Counted from the first letter of the stretch, positions 8,341 through 16,963 are shown. The stretch is 46,273 bases of DNA from Reyranella sp. (GCF_004296935.1 NZ_SCVH01000099.1:1-46273), one strand, 5' to 3'. Translations and numbers: made by a program. Notes: generated from the letters alone by a model not told the origin.

Positions 8341-9975
8341 ATGCCGAGCGACGCTGCTTATGATTACATCGTCGTCGGTGCAGGCTCGGCGGGCGCCGTG
8401 GTGGCCGCCCGGCTGACCGAGAGCGGCGCTTACCGCGTGCTGCTGCTGGAGGCAGGGACCCAGGGCTCGAACTTCTTCTGGTCGCGCGTGCCCGTCGGCG
8501 TCGCCAAGATGATCGACGATCCCGCCGTCAACTGGTGCTACGCCTCGGAGCCGGACGAGGGCTCGGGCGGGCGCCGCATCGACGTGCCGCGCGGCAAGAT
8601 GCTGGGCGGCTCGAGCTCGATCAACGGCATGGTCTATATCCGCGGCCAGGCGCAGGACTACGATCACTGGGCCCAGCTCGGCAACCGCGGCTGGAGCTAC
8701 CAGGACGTGCTGCCGGTCTTCAAGCGCATGGAGCGCTACGACGGCGGCTCCGACGCATTTCGCGGCCGCGACGGCCTGCTGCGCGTCACCGACACGCCGC
8801 GCCACAAGGTGCCGCTCCTCGAAAAAATGATCGCGGCCGCGGAAAAAATAGGCCTGCCTTTCAATCCCGACCTGAACGGCGAGACCCAGGAAGGCATCGG
8901 CATGTCGCAGGTGACGATCGCCAAGGGTCGCCGCCAGAGCACGGCCTTCTGCTACCTCGACCCGGCCCGCGCGCGACCCAATCTCGTGATCGAGCAGGGC
9001 GCGATGGCCGAGGCGCTGATCCTCGACGGCAAGCGCTGCGTCGGCGTGCGCTATGCCGTGGGCGGCGTGAAACGCGAGGCGCGGGCCGCGCGCGAAGTCA
9101 TCGTCTCGGGCGGCTCGATCAACTCGCCCAAGCTGCTGGAACTCTCCGGCATCGGCCAGGCCGACCTGTTGCGCAGCAGGGGCATCGCGCCCGTGCATGA
9201 ACTGCGCGGCGTCGGCGAGAACCTGCGCGACCATTATTCGCCGCGGGTGAAGTTCGCCATCAGGGAGAAGAACCTCACCTTCAACGACAACGCCCGCGGC
9301 TGGCGGCTGGCGCGCGAGGCCATCAAGTACGCGCTGTTCCGCGAGGGCTTCCTCGCCTCGACCTCGGTGCCGATCCGCCTTTATTTTCGCACCCGGGTCG
9401 GGCTGGAAACGCCCGATGCGACGGTCTCGATCGCGCCTTTCCTCTACGAGATGGTGGGCCACGAGCGCCGCGTCTCGAAGAAGCGCGGCATCACCATGAA
9501 CGTGAACGTGCTGCGCTCCGAAAGCACCGGCTCGATCCACATCAAATCCGCGGATCCGGCCGAGCCGCCGGCGATCCGCTTCAACTTCCTTTCCGCCGAG
9601 CACGATCGCGCCGGCGTGCTGGCCGCCATCCGCAAGGGCCGCGAGCTGATGGCGACCTCGCCCCTGAAGGAGGTCACGGGCGAGGAGATCGCGCCGGGCG
9701 CGCACCTGCAGAAGGACGACGAGCTGCTCGACTGGGTGCGCAAGAACGCCGAGACGACCTACCATCCGATCGGCACCTGCCGGATGGGCGCGGACCCGCT
9801 GGCCGTGGTCGATTCCGAGCTCCGGGTCCACGGCCTGCAGGGCCTGCGCGTCGCCGACGCCTCGATCATGCCGACCTTGACCAGCGGCAACACCAACGCC
9901 CCCACCATCATGATCGGCGAGAAGTGCGCCGAAATGGTGCTGGCGGCCGCGGCGGCGCACAGGAGCGCCGCGTGA
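8341..9975 (+). CDS. GMC family FAD-dependent oxidoreductase (choline dehydrogenase-like)
   Basis: A 544-aa flavoprotein of the glucose-methanol-choline oxidoreductase family, which oxidises alcohols to aldehydes. The FAD dinucleotide motif GAGSAG is at residues 13-18. GMC signature 1 is GKMLGGSSSINGMVYIRG, signature 2 is SGGSINSPKLLELSGIG, and the C-terminal catalytic His is in TTYHPIGTCRMG. The length is typical. The start is the ATG at 8341 (MPSDAAYDYIVVG), chosen because the FAD fold begins directly after it. The stop overlaps the GTG start of the next flavoprotein by 4 bp, so the two are translationally coupled. The substrate is unknown. Confidence 0.92.
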   Translation: MPSDAAYDYIVVGAGSAGAVVAARLTESGAYRVLLLEAGTQGSNFFWSRVPVGVAKMIDDPAVNWCYASEPDEGSGGRRIDVPRGKMLGGSSSINGMVYIRGQAQDYDHWAQLGNRGWSYQDVLPVFKRMERYDGGSDAFRGRDGLLRVTDTPRHKVPLLEKMIAAAEKIGLPFNPDLNGETQEGIGMSQVTIAKGRRQSTAFCYLDPARARPNLVIEQGAMAEALILDGKRCVGVRYAVGGVKREARAAREVIVSGGSINSPKLLELSGIGQADLLRSRGIAPVHELRGVGENLRDHYSPRVKFAIREKNLTFNDNARGWRLAREAIKYALFREGFLASTSVPIRLYFRTRVGLETPDATVSIAPFLYEMVGHERRVSKKRGITMNVNVLRSESTGSIHIKSADPAEPPAIRFNFLSAEHDRAGVLAAIRKGRELMATSPLKEVTGEEIAPGAHLQKDDELLDWVRKNAETTYHPIGTCRMGADPLAVVDSELRVHGLQGLRVADASIMPTLTSGNTNAPTIMIGEKCAEMVLAAAAAHRSAA

Positions 9976-11057
9976 AGTTCGGCGTCACCGTCGTCCCGCG
10001 CGTCTCCGACTGGAAGCTGTTCGTCGACCTCGAGGCGATGGGCTACGACGCGGCCTGGGCGGCCGATTCACAGATGCTCTATTCCGACGCCTATGCCGTG
10101 CTGGCGCTGGCGGCGGCCAACACCTCGCGCATCAGGCTCGGCACCGGCGTCTCGGTGGCGGGCGTGCGGCTGGCGCCGGTCACGGCGCATTCGATCGCCA
10201 CCATCAACAGGCTCGCCCCCGGCCGGGTGTTCCTGGGCATCGGCACCGGCCACACCGCGATGCGCGTCATGGGCAAGGACCCGATGAAGGCCGCTGCCTT
10301 CCGCGAGTATCTCCGCGTCCTGCGCGCCCTGCTGCACGGCGAGGAGGTTGATTACGTTCTCGACAAAGAAGAGCGAACCGACATCCGCTTCCTGCATCCC
10401 GACGAGGGCTTCATCGATGTGGCCCACCCCGTGCCGATCTATGTCGCCGCCGACGGTCCCTTGGCGCTGAAGACCGCCGGCGCCTACGGCGACGGCCGCG
10501 TGTGCTCGCACAACCAGACGCGCGCCAGGCTGCAGAAGAGCCTTGAAGTGATGCGCGAAGGCGCGTCGGCCGTCGGTCGCGTCCTGCCGGAAAACTTCCA
10601 CACGGCGGCGCTCAGCTACGCCTGCGTGCTCCGGCCCGGCGAGAGCATGACGTCGGATCGCGTCATCGACGAGATCGGCTCGATGGCCGTGGCAACACTG
10701 CACTACTGGTGGGAGCTCTACCAGAAGGACGGCGACACCAGCACCGTAGCCGGCCGCTGCCGCAACCTGTGGGACGAGTATCTCGCCTTCACCGAGAAGA
10801 TGGAGACGCCGCCGGCTCGCCGCTACCAGCAGGTCCATCTCGGCCATTGCGCCTTCCTGCCGCCGGAGGAACGCCGCTTCATCACCGAGGACCTGATCCG
10901 CGCCACCGGCGGGCTGGTCGGCACGCCGGACGAGATCGTGGCCATGCTGCGCGAGCGCGAGGCGATGGGCCTGAATGAAATCACCTTGCTGCCGGCGATG
11001 GCCGAGGCGCGCCGCAATCTCGAAGACTTCGCCAAGCAGGTGATCGCGCGGTATTGA
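9972..11057 (+). CDS. LLM-class flavin-dependent oxidoreductase
   Basis: A 361-aa luciferase-like TIM-barrel oxidoreductase that would use FMNH2 or F420. Typical family stretches are RLGTGVSVAGVRLAPVTAHSIAT, GRVFLGIGTGHTAMRVMG and YVAADGPLALKTAGAYGDG, with LNEITLLPAM near the C-terminus. I start it at GTG 9972 because this gives GTGA overlap with the GMC gene stop and the barrel begins at once (VKFGVTVVPRVSDW). Coupling to the GMC oxidoreductase suggests two steps of one catabolic route, but the route cannot be named. A repeat element follows at 11077-11187. Confidence 0.86.
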   Translation: MKFGVTVVPRVSDWKLFVDLEAMGYDAAWAADSQMLYSDAYAVLALAAANTSRIRLGTGVSVAGVRLAPVTAHSIATINRLAPGRVFLGIGTGHTAMRVMGKDPMKAAAFREYLRVLRALLHGEEVDYVLDKEERTDIRFLHPDEGFIDVAHPVPIYVAADGPLALKTAGAYGDGRVCSHNQTRARLQKSLEVMREGASAVGRVLPENFHTAALSYACVLRPGESMTSDRVIDEIGSMAVATLHYWWELYQKDGDTSTVAGRCRNLWDEYLAFTEKMETPPARRYQQVHLGHCAFLPPEERRFITEDLIRATGGLVGTPDEIVAMLREREAMGLNEITLLPAMAEARRNLEDFAKQVIARY

Positions 11058-11076
11058 GGCCAGAGCGCACCACCAA

Positions 11077-11187
11077 CCTCGCCCTGAGGAGGCCGCGCAG
11101 CGGCCGTCTCGAAGGGTGGGAACCAGTCGTGTTGTTGCCCATGCTTCGAGACGCCACGCTTCGCGTGGCTCCTCAGCATGAGGTAGG
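11077..11187. repeat. Palindromic dispersed repeat B, copy 1
   Basis: The outer parts of this roughly 110-bp element are inverted copies of each other: a left GCCCTGAGGAGGCCGC..GTCTCGAAGGG is matched by a right CTTCGAGACGCC..GGCTCCTCAGC. ACCAAC and GTTGGT frame the ends. It fills most of the gap between the LLM gene and the Bug-type gene. A partial second copy is at 16711-16760. It is a REP/MITE-like intergenic repeat, which may fold in the mRNA. Confidence 0.6.
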
Positions 11188-11278
11188 GCTGTTGGTGCGG
11201 AATACGCTTTAGAGTCAGTATTGAAGAGGGAAGGGCGGCGCGTACGGACAAGAAGTAAAAAACCACAGGGAGGGTTCC

Positions 11279-12241
11279 ATGCTGAGGATCATCGCGTTGG
11301 CGTTGTCGGCAGTCCTGTTGTTGCCCCAGATCGAGGCGCAGGCTCAGGCCTGGCCATCGAAGCCCATCAGATTCGTCATCCCCTTCGGCGCGGGGTCGGC
11401 CACCGACGCGCTCTCCCGCATCGTCGGCCAGGAGCTGGAGCAGACGCTGGGCCAGTCCATCATCATCGTGCCCAAGCCCGGCGCCGATGGGGCGCTGGCC
11501 GCCGGCGAGGTCAAGCGCGCAGCCTCAGACGGCTACACCTTCATGTTCGGCACCAACAGCCCGCTCGCCGTCGTGCCCAACATCCTGAAGGAGCCGCCCT
11601 ACAACGTCCTCACCGATTTCACGCCGGTCACCTATCTCGGCGACAACACCTTCTTCATCGTCGTCAATCCCGCGGTGCCGGCCAGGACGATCGCCGAGCT
11701 CGTGGCCTTCGCCAAGGCGAGCCCGACGCCGCTCAACTACGCCACCGGCAACACCTATGCCCTGGTCTCGACCTCGATGTTCGCCAAGAACAACGGCATC
11801 AAGCTCGAGGCGGTGCGCTACAAGTCGGAGCCCGACGCCATGACCGACCTGTTGTCCGGCCGCGTCCAGCTCATGAACGGCACCGCGACCTCGACCCTGC
11901 CCCAGGTCAGGGCCGGCAAGCTCCGCGCGCTCTCGACCTCGTTCCCCCAGAGGAGCCCGCTGATGCCCGAGCTGCCCTCGCTGGTCGAGGCCGGCCAGCC
12001 GCCGTTCCCGATCGGCCCGTGGTTCGCCCTGGTCGGCCCCGCCGGCCTGCCGCCCGAAATCGTCGCCGCCATGAACAAGGCGATGGCCGCGGCGCTGGCC
12101 AAGCCCTCGGTGGTGGCGGCGATGCAGAAGCACGGCTTCATCCCCAAGTCGTCCACGCCCGCGGCGCTGGCCGCCTACATGAAGGAGCAGCTCGGCGTCT
12201 GGAAGACCGCCCTCAAGGCCGCCGGCATCGAGCCGCAATAG
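11279..12241 (+). CDS. Bug/TctC family periplasmic solute-binding protein
   Basis: A 320-aa tripartite-tricarboxylate-transporter type binding protein that captures carboxylates or related small molecules in the periplasm. A signal peptide of about 24 residues ([24 protein letters not shown]) ends at the AQA-W cleavage site. The mature protein starts with the Bug-family hallmark [23 protein letters not shown], followed by [12 protein letters not shown] and [18 protein letters not shown] 11279 lies just after AGGGAGG. No TctA/TctB membrane genes are adjacent, as is usual for orphan Bug proteins in species with many copies. It may feed the flavoenzyme genes upstream. Confidence 0.9.
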   Translation: MLRIIALALSAVLLLPQIEAQAQAWPSKPIRFVIPFGAGSATDALSRIVGQELEQTLGQSIIIVPKPGADGALAAGEVKRAASDGYTFMFGTNSPLAVVPNILKEPPYNVLTDFTPVTYLGDNTFFIVVNPAVPARTIAELVAFAKASPTPLNYATGNTYALVSTSMFAKNNGIKLEAVRYKSEPDAMTDLLSGRVQLMNGTATSTLPQVRAGKLRALSTSFPQRSPLMPELPSLVEAGQPPFPIGPWFALVGPAGLPPEIVAAMNKAMAAALAKPSVVAAMQKHGFIPKSSTPAALAAYMKEQLGVWKTALKAAGIEPQ

Positions 12242-12351
12242 ACGGCCTTCGGGATTTCCCGCCTCCCGTCGGCCTCGCTGCGCGTCGTCCCCCGCGACGG
12301 GATGGCGGCGGCGGGCTATGGTGCCTGTCTCGACCAGATGGAGGACATCCG

Positions 12352-12864
12352 ATGAGCGAAGAGCGCGCAGTTCTGGCTGGTGGCTGTTTCTGGGGCATGC
12401 AGGACCTGATCCGCAAGCTGCCTGGTGTCGCCTCGACACGGGTCGGCTACACGGGCGGCCGCGTGGCCAACGCGACCTATCGCAACCACGACGGCCACGC
12501 CGAGGCGATCGAGATCGTTTTCGATCCGGCGAAGATCAGCTATCGCACGCTGCTGGAGTTCTTCTTCCAGATCCACGATCCCTCGACGCTCAACCGCCAG
12601 GGCAACGACCGCGGCACCAGCTACCGCTCGGCGATCTTCTATACGACCGACGAGCAGCGCCGCGTCGCCCAGGACACGATCGCCGATGTCGACGCTTCCG
12701 GCCTGTGGCCCGGCAAGGCCGTGACCGAAGTCGTGCCCGCCGCCGATTTCTGGGAAGCCGAGCCCGAGCACCAAGACTACCTGGAGCGCATTCCCCACGG
12801 CTACACCTGCCACTTCATCCGGCCCGGCTGGAAGCTCCCGGTGCGCGTGAAGGCCGCCGAGTAG
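12352..12864 (+). CDS. msrA: Peptide-methionine (S)-S-oxide reductase
   Basis: A 170-aa cytoplasmic repair enzyme that reduces methionine-S-sulfoxide in proteins. The catalytic motif GCFWG contains the nucleophile Cys12. TRVGYTGG and [16 protein letters not shown] are core family stretches, and [27 protein letters not shown] covers the substrate pocket. A second cysteine near residue 156 (HGYTCHF) could be a resolving residue. The length is typical for the single-domain enzyme without MsrB. It is probably monocistronic; a repeat element and phage genes follow. Confidence 0.95.
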   Translation: MSEERAVLAGGCFWGMQDLIRKLPGVASTRVGYTGGRVANATYRNHDGHAEAIEIVFDPAKISYRTLLEFFFQIHDPSTLNRQGNDRGTSYRSAIFYTTDEQRRVAQDTIADVDASGLWPGKAVTEVVPAADFWEAEPEHQDYLERIPHGYTCHFIRPGWKLPVRVKAAE

Positions 12865-12904
12865 GCCTGAGCGACGACCCGCAAGGGGGGAGGAGTCAGA
12901 TTCT

Positions 12905-12961
12905 TCTCTGCCCCCGCGAAGCGGGGGAAGTGCCCCGTCTTACGGGGCGAAGGGGGTCAGA
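12905..12961. repeat. Double-hairpin dispersed repeat, copy 2
   Basis: CCCCCGC-GAA-GCGGGGG followed by GCCCCGT-CTT-ACGGGGC and GAAGGGGGTCA form two perfect adjacent hairpins. It shares nearly all its sequence with the copy at 15125-15180, and the two copies bracket the terminase gene pair. Confidence 0.75.
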
Positions 12962-13052
12962 AATGAAAGTTGCAAGTTCAGCAGGTTTATGCTAGAAATT
13001 CTGGCATAATCGCGGAACGTCCGTCCGCCTCCCAGCCCGCCCCGGCCCCTCG

Positions 13053-13071
13053 AGCCCGGCGGGCTTTTTCA
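13053..13071 (+). terminator. Terminator-like hairpin before the terminase genes
   Basis: AGCCC and GGGCT pair over a GGC loop and are followed by a T run (TTTTT), the form of a small rho-independent terminator on the plus strand. It sits about 35 bp upstream of the terminase small-subunit start. It would separate that module from msrA transcription. Confidence 0.45.
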
Positions 13072-13105
13072 TGCCCAGAACCACCCCGTAAACCCCGGAG
13101 TCCCC

Positions 13106-13603
13106 ATGCCCCGCCCGAAGCGGCGCAGACGCGCGTCCGCGCCCCCGCCCGATCTCACCCCCAGGAAGCTCGAATCGTTCCTGCTCCATCTCGCCCGCAC
13201 CGGCTCGGTCACCTTCGCCGCCGCCCGCGCGGGCCTGCCGCGCCGGCCGCTCTACAAGCGCCGCGCCGCCGACGAGGCCTTCGCCGAACGCTGGGAGGAG
13301 GCGCTGCAGCTCGGCGTCGAGCGCCTGCAGGACGACGCCATGCGCCGCGCGCTCAACGGCACCGAGCGCGCGGTGTTCCGCAACGGAAAGCAAGTCGGCT
13401 CCGTGCAGCAGTTCGACAACCGCCTGCTGCAGTTCCTGCTGAAGTCCCACCGCCCCGAGACCTACGGCGAGCGCGGCAAGGCGGCCGCCTCGCCGCTGCC
13501 GTTCGACCTCGCCCAGCGCCTGGCCGCCGCCCGGCCGCGCGCCGATGCTTACGACGCCGCGAAGGAGAAGCGGGATGCCAAGAACAAGAAACAAGGACGC
13601 TGA
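13106..13603 (+). CDS. Phage terminase small subunit-like protein
   Basis: A 165-aa basic protein consistent with a phage terminase small subunit, which binds packaging sites on phage DNA. The N-terminus is Arg/Lys-rich. Residues 20-50 (RKLESFLLHLARTGSVTFAAARAGLPRRPLYKRRA) look like a helix-turn-helix. ALQLGVERLQDDAMRRALNG and DNRLLQFLLKSHRPETYGER are stretches typical of small subunits. The assignment rests on this pattern and on the large subunit that overlaps it by 29 bp downstream. No portal, capsid or integrase genes follow, so this is a remnant. Confidence 0.75.
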   Translation: MPRPKRRRRASAPPPDLTPRKLESFLLHLARTGSVTFAAARAGLPRRPLYKRRAADEAFAERWEEALQLGVERLQDDAMRRALNGTERAVFRNGKQVGSVQQFDNRLLQFLLKSHRPETYGERGKAAASPLPFDLAQRLAAARPRADAYDAAKEKRDAKNKKQGR

Positions 13604-15095
13604 CCTCCAGCGCGAGCGCCTGGTCCGCGTCGAGCGTTATCGCCGCGATCCGCTGGGCTTCGTCACCTGGGCCTTCCCCTGGGGTGAGCCCGGCCCGCTG
13701 CAGGACCACAAGGGCCCCGAGCCGTGGCAGGCCGAGGTGCTGCGCGAGATCGGCGACCGGCTGGAGGCGCGTGACGGCCCCGTCCGCATCGCCGTCGCCT
13801 CGGGCCACGGCGTCGGCAAGTCGGCGCTGGTGGCGTGGCTGATCCTGTGGGCCGCCGCCACCGTACCTTCCACACGCGGTGTCGTGACGGCGAACACCGA
13901 GACCCAGCTAAAAACCAAGACCTGGGCCGAGCTCGCCAAGTGGCAGGGCCTCGCCGCCACAAACGATTTCAACGAACTGGGCGCCACCTCGCTCGCCTCC
14001 AAGCTGCCGGTGCCCGAAGGCCCCGGCCGCATCGACATGGTGCCGTGGGCCGCGCACAACTCCGAGGCCTTCGCTGGCCTTCATAACAAGGGCAGCCGCG
14101 TCCTGCTGGTGTTCGACGAGGCCTCGGCCATCGCCGATCCGATCTGGGAGACGGCCGAGGGCGCGCTGACCGACGCCGGTACGGAGATCGTCTGGGTCGC
14201 CTTCGGCAACCCGACGCGCACCTCGGGCCGCTTCTTCGAGTGCTTCAACCGCTTCCGCGACCGCTGGCACACACAACAGGTCGATTCGCGCCAGGTCTCG
14301 CTCACCGACAAGGCGCAGCTAAATCAGTGGGTGAGGGACTACGGCGCCGATTCCGACTTCGTGCGGGTGCGCGTGCGCGGACTCTTTCCGCGCGCCGGCA
14401 CCATGCAGCTGATCGACGGCGAGAGCGTCGACGATGCCGTGCGCCGGGTTCCCGAACGCGACGGTCCCCAGGGACAGCGGGCGCCGCTGGTGATGGGCGT
14501 CGACGTCGCCCGCTTCGGCGATGATCGCAGCGTGATCGTCCTGCGCCGCGGCCGCGACGCGCGCTCCATCCCGATCGAGAAGCACCGCGGCCTCGACCTG
14601 ATGACGCTCGCGGGCCGCGTGGCCGAGATCGCCTTCGAACGCGGCCCCGCCGCCGTCTTCGTCGACGAGACCGGCCTCGGCGCCGGCGTGGTCGATCGCC
14701 TGCGCCAGTTGGGCGTGCAGCGCGTGCACGGCGTCAACTTCGGCGCCGCCGCCGCGCGCTGGGACGGCGATGGCGCCAAGACGCTCTACGCCAACAAGCG
14801 CGCCGAGATGTGGGGCAACCTCCGCGACTGGCTACGGGGCAGCGGCGCGCTGCCCGACGACCCGGAGCTGCGCGCCGACCTCACCGGCTGCGAATACGGC
14901 TACAACGGCCAGGGCGAGATCCAGCTCGAGAAGAAGGAGGACATGAAGAAGCGCGGCCTCGCCTCACCCGACATCGGCGACGCGCTGGCGCTCACGTTTG
15001 CGCATCCGGTGCGGCCGGACTGGCTGTGGGATGCGCCGCCCAGGGTGCGCATCCTGGACGAGGATCATGAGTACGACATGTTTCACGATCTTTGA
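13575..15095 (+). CDS. Phage terminase large subunit
   Basis: A 506-aa DNA-packaging motor: an ATPase that pumps phage DNA into the capsid, fused to a headful nuclease. Walker A is SGHGVGKS (76-83) and Walker B is VLLVFDEAS (about 176-184). The RNase H-like nuclease has acidic residues at VMGVDVARFGDD (about 310), AVFVDETGLG, and near the C-terminus at SPDIGDALAL. The gene looks intact. Its last 250 bp (14846-15098) recur at 16443-16695 beyond the DUF4143 gene. With no structural genes around it, the pair is a prophage or gene-transfer remnant. Confidence 0.9.
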   Translation: MPRTRNKDADLQRERLVRVERYRRDPLGFVTWAFPWGEPGPLQDHKGPEPWQAEVLREIGDRLEARDGPVRIAVASGHGVGKSALVAWLILWAAATVPSTRGVVTANTETQLKTKTWAELAKWQGLAATNDFNELGATSLASKLPVPEGPGRIDMVPWAAHNSEAFAGLHNKGSRVLLVFDEASAIADPIWETAEGALTDAGTEIVWVAFGNPTRTSGRFFECFNRFRDRWHTQQVDSRQVSLTDKAQLNQWVRDYGADSDFVRVRVRGLFPRAGTMQLIDGESVDDAVRRVPERDGPQGQRAPLVMGVDVARFGDDRSVIVLRRGRDARSIPIEKHRGLDLMTLAGRVAEIAFERGPAAVFVDETGLGAGVVDRLRQLGVQRVHGVNFGAAAARWDGDGAKTLYANKRAEMWGNLRDWLRGSGALPDDPELRADLTGCEYGYNGQGEIQLEKKEDMKKRGLASPDIGDALALTFAHPVRPDWLWDAPPRVRILDEDHEYDMFHDL

Positions 15096-15098
15096 GGG
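14846..15098 (+). repeat. 253-bp direct repeat (terminase 3' end), copy 1
   Basis: This is the end of the intact terminase gene, repeated without indels at 16443-16695 (offset 1597 bp). I count about 12 mismatches (about 95% identity). Roughly half are silent third-base changes; most of the others cluster in DWLWDA versus DWGWDL. The two copies flank the DUF4143 ATPase gene. Confidence 0.9.
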
Positions 15099-15124
15099 CG
15101 AGGGCGGGGCTGTCGCATATGTCC

Positions 15125-15180
15125 TTTCTCTGCCCCCGCGAAGCGGGGGAAGTGCCCCCGCAGGGGGCGAAGGGGGTCAT
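15125..15180. repeat. Double-hairpin dispersed repeat, copy 3
   Basis: This copy has the same first hairpin as the copy at 12905 (CCCCCGC-GAA-GCGGGGG). The second hairpin is altered to GCCCCC-GCA-GGGGGC, a compensated stem change that points to selection for structure or to relaxed drift with pairing kept. It lies between the terminase stop and the DUF4143 promoter. Confidence 0.75.
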
Positions 15181-15230
15181 GAGCGACCGATGTCCTTCGA
15201 TTTCTCGGTCGATCCCAACATTCTACAACC

Positions 15231-15258
15231 TTGTAAATATAACTTTATACTTTATAAT
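15231..15258 (+). promoter_or_regulatory. Sigma-70 promoter of the DUF4143 gene, possibly leaderless
   Basis: TTGTAA (15231-15236) and a perfect TATAAT (15253-15258) are 16 bp apart in an AT-rich patch that stands out in GC-rich surroundings. Transcription would start about 7 nt downstream, at or next to the ATG at 15266. No ribosome-binding site is visible, so the mRNA may be leaderless. Confidence 0.65.
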
Positions 15259-15265
15259 TGCAACC

Positions 15266-16432
15266 ATGCTGGAACGCCACCTGAAAGGCCGCCTGGTCCA
15301 TCTGCTGGATCGCACCCCCGCCGTGGGCCTGCTGGGCCCGCGGCAGGTCGGCAAGACGACGCTCGCCCTCGAGATCGCGGAGGACCGTCCCGCCGTCTAT
15401 CTCGACCTCGAATCCGCCCCCGACCGCGCCCGTCTCTCCGACCCGGACCGCTACTTCGCCGATCACGAGACCGAGCTGGTCGTCCTCGACGAGGTGCATC
15501 GCGTCCCCGAACTCTTCCAGACCTTGCGCGGGGTCATCGACCGCGGGCGCCGGAGCGGCCGCAAGACGGGCCGCTTCCTGTTGCTGGGCTCCGCCGCGAT
15601 CGATCTCCTGAAGCAGTCCGGCGAGACGCTGGCCGGCCGCATCTCCTACCTCGAACTGGCGCCGTTCGATGCGCTGGAAGTGCCGGCAAGGGATCTCGAC
15701 AGGCTCTGGGTGCGCGGCGGCTTTCCGGACAGCTTCCTGGCCCACGACGATGCGTCGAGCCTCAAATGGCGCCAGGACTTCATTCGCACCTATCTCGAAC
15801 GCGACATCCCGCAGCTCGGGCCCCGCATCCCGGCCGAGACGCTGCGCCGCTTCTGGACGATGCTGGCGCACGCCCAGGCCCAGCTCCTGAACGCCGCCAA
15901 TCTGGCGCGCGCCTTGGGCGTGAGCGGCGTCACGGTCGCCCGCTATCTCGACCTCCTGGTCGACCTGCTGCTGGTGCGCCGCCTGCCGGCGTGGCATCGC
16001 AACGACGGCAAGCGGCTGGTGAAGTCGCCGAAGGTCTATGTCCGCGACACCGGGCTCGCCCACGCCCTGCTGGGGCTCCGCACCAAGGAAGACATTCTCG
16101 GCCATCCCGTGGCCGGCCAGACGTGGGAGACGCTCGTCGTCGAAACGCTAATCGCCGCCGCACCGGACGGGACGGAGGCGAGCTTCTATCGCACCTCCGC
16201 GGGCGCCGAGATCGACCTGGTGTTGCAGCTTCCCGGCGGCCGGCTGTGGGCCGTCGAAGTGAAGCGGAGTTCCGCGCCCAAGGTCGAGAAGGGCTTCCAT
16301 TTTGCCTGCGACGACCTCGGGCCGAAGAAGCGGTTCGTCGTCTATCCCGGCACCGAGCGCTTTTCCCTGGGCGGGAAGATCGAGGCGATCGGCCTGGCAG
16401 CCCTTGCCACCGAACTGCGGTCGGTGAAGTAG
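15266..16432 (+). CDS. AAA ATPase with DUF4143 domain
   Basis: A 388-aa protein with an N-terminal AAA/STAND-like ATPase: Walker A GPRQVGKT (24-31) and Walker B LVVLDE (71-76). A winged-helix-like middle follows (ARALGVSGVTVARYLDLL). The C-terminal DUF4143 domain contains AEIDLVLQ..WAVEVKRS, the D-xn-ExK pattern of PD-(D/E)xK nuclease folds. The family is widespread and often mobile or linked to defence or stress, but its biochemical role is unsettled. It starts at ATG 15266 right behind a strong promoter. It sits between two copies of the terminase 3' end, so it entered the phage remnant as a later insertion or by recombination. Confidence 0.88.
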   Translation: MLERHLKGRLVHLLDRTPAVGLLGPRQVGKTTLALEIAEDRPAVYLDLESAPDRARLSDPDRYFADHETELVVLDEVHRVPELFQTLRGVIDRGRRSGRKTGRFLLLGSAAIDLLKQSGETLAGRISYLELAPFDALEVPARDLDRLWVRGGFPDSFLAHDDASSLKWRQDFIRTYLERDIPQLGPRIPAETLRRFWTMLAHAQAQLLNAANLARALGVSGVTVARYLDLLVDLLLVRRLPAWHRNDGKRLVKSPKVYVRDTGLAHALLGLRTKEDILGHPVAGQTWETLVVETLIAAAPDGTEASFYRTSAGAEIDLVLQLPGGRLWAVEVKRSSAPKVEKGFHFACDDLGPKKRFVVYPGTERFSLGGKIEAIGLAALATELRSVK

Positions 16433-16442
16433 GGCGCCGGGC

Positions 16443-16692
16443 CGCGCTGCCCGACGACCCGGAGCTGCGCGCCGACCTCACCGGCTGCGAGTACGGCTAC
16501 AACGGCCAGGGCGAGATCCAGCTCGAGAAGAAGGAGGACATGAAGAAGCGCGGCCTCGCCTCACCCGACATCGGCGACGCGCTGGCGCTCACCTTCGCCC
16601 ACCCGGTGCGGCCGGACTGGGGCTGGGACCTGCCGCCCAGGGTGCGCATCCTGGACGAGGATCATGAGTACGACATGTTTCATGATCTTTGA
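16443..16692 (+). pseudogene. Truncated terminase large subunit (C-terminal fragment)
   Basis: An 82-codon fragment starting at LPDDPELRADLTGCEYGYN and ending at the same EYDMFHDL and stop as the intact gene at 13575. It has no start codon or ribosome-binding site of its own. The frame is open upstream only by chance, antisense-free across the DUF4143 gene. Several differences from copy 1 are silent, so it probably derives from a second, related terminase gene whose 5' part was lost, not from a very recent copy event. Confidence 0.85.
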
Positions 16693-16710
16693 GGGTAGGC
16701 AACGAATGGC

Positions 16711-16760
16711 CTCACCCCGAGGAGGCCGCCGCGCGGCCGTCTCGTAGGGTGGCGGCGCGA
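16711..16760. repeat. Palindromic dispersed repeat B, partial copy 2
   Basis: CTCACCCCGAGGAGGCCGC..GCGGCCGTCTCGTAGGGTGG corresponds to the left half of the element at 11077-11187. The right half is absent, so this copy is truncated. It lies 16 bp after the terminase fragment. Confidence 0.55.
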
Positions 16761-16929
16761 CCGGACCTGGTTCTACGGATCTGACGGCTTGGTCTGCTTG
16801 TACGCGACGGACGAGTCGACAAGGGAGGGCGGGGAGGTCGGTTTGTACCCCGCTCCCAGGATGCCGCAGAGGCGAACGGCGTTCGCCGGCCCGTTCAGAT
16901 TGGCGATCCGATGCCCCCTTGTTGTCATC

Positions 16930-16963
16930 GGGCATTCGCGAAAATGCTGTATTTTGGGCATTT
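16930..16963. promoter_or_regulatory. Candidate operator upstream of the Panacea gene
   Basis: AAATGC (16942-16947) and GCATTT (16958-16963) form a perfect 6-bp inverted repeat. A further GGGCATT at 16930-16936 repeats the motif that also occurs at 16956-16962. Such clustered half-sites are common at autoregulated toxin-antitoxin promoters. No protein can be assigned to the site from sequence alone. Confidence 0.35.

Noticed and set aside
16773-16961. A 62-codon minus-strand frame ending SVAYKQTKPSDP
   Set aside because: No ribosome-binding site and no known family; it overlaps the putative operator of the Panacea gene.
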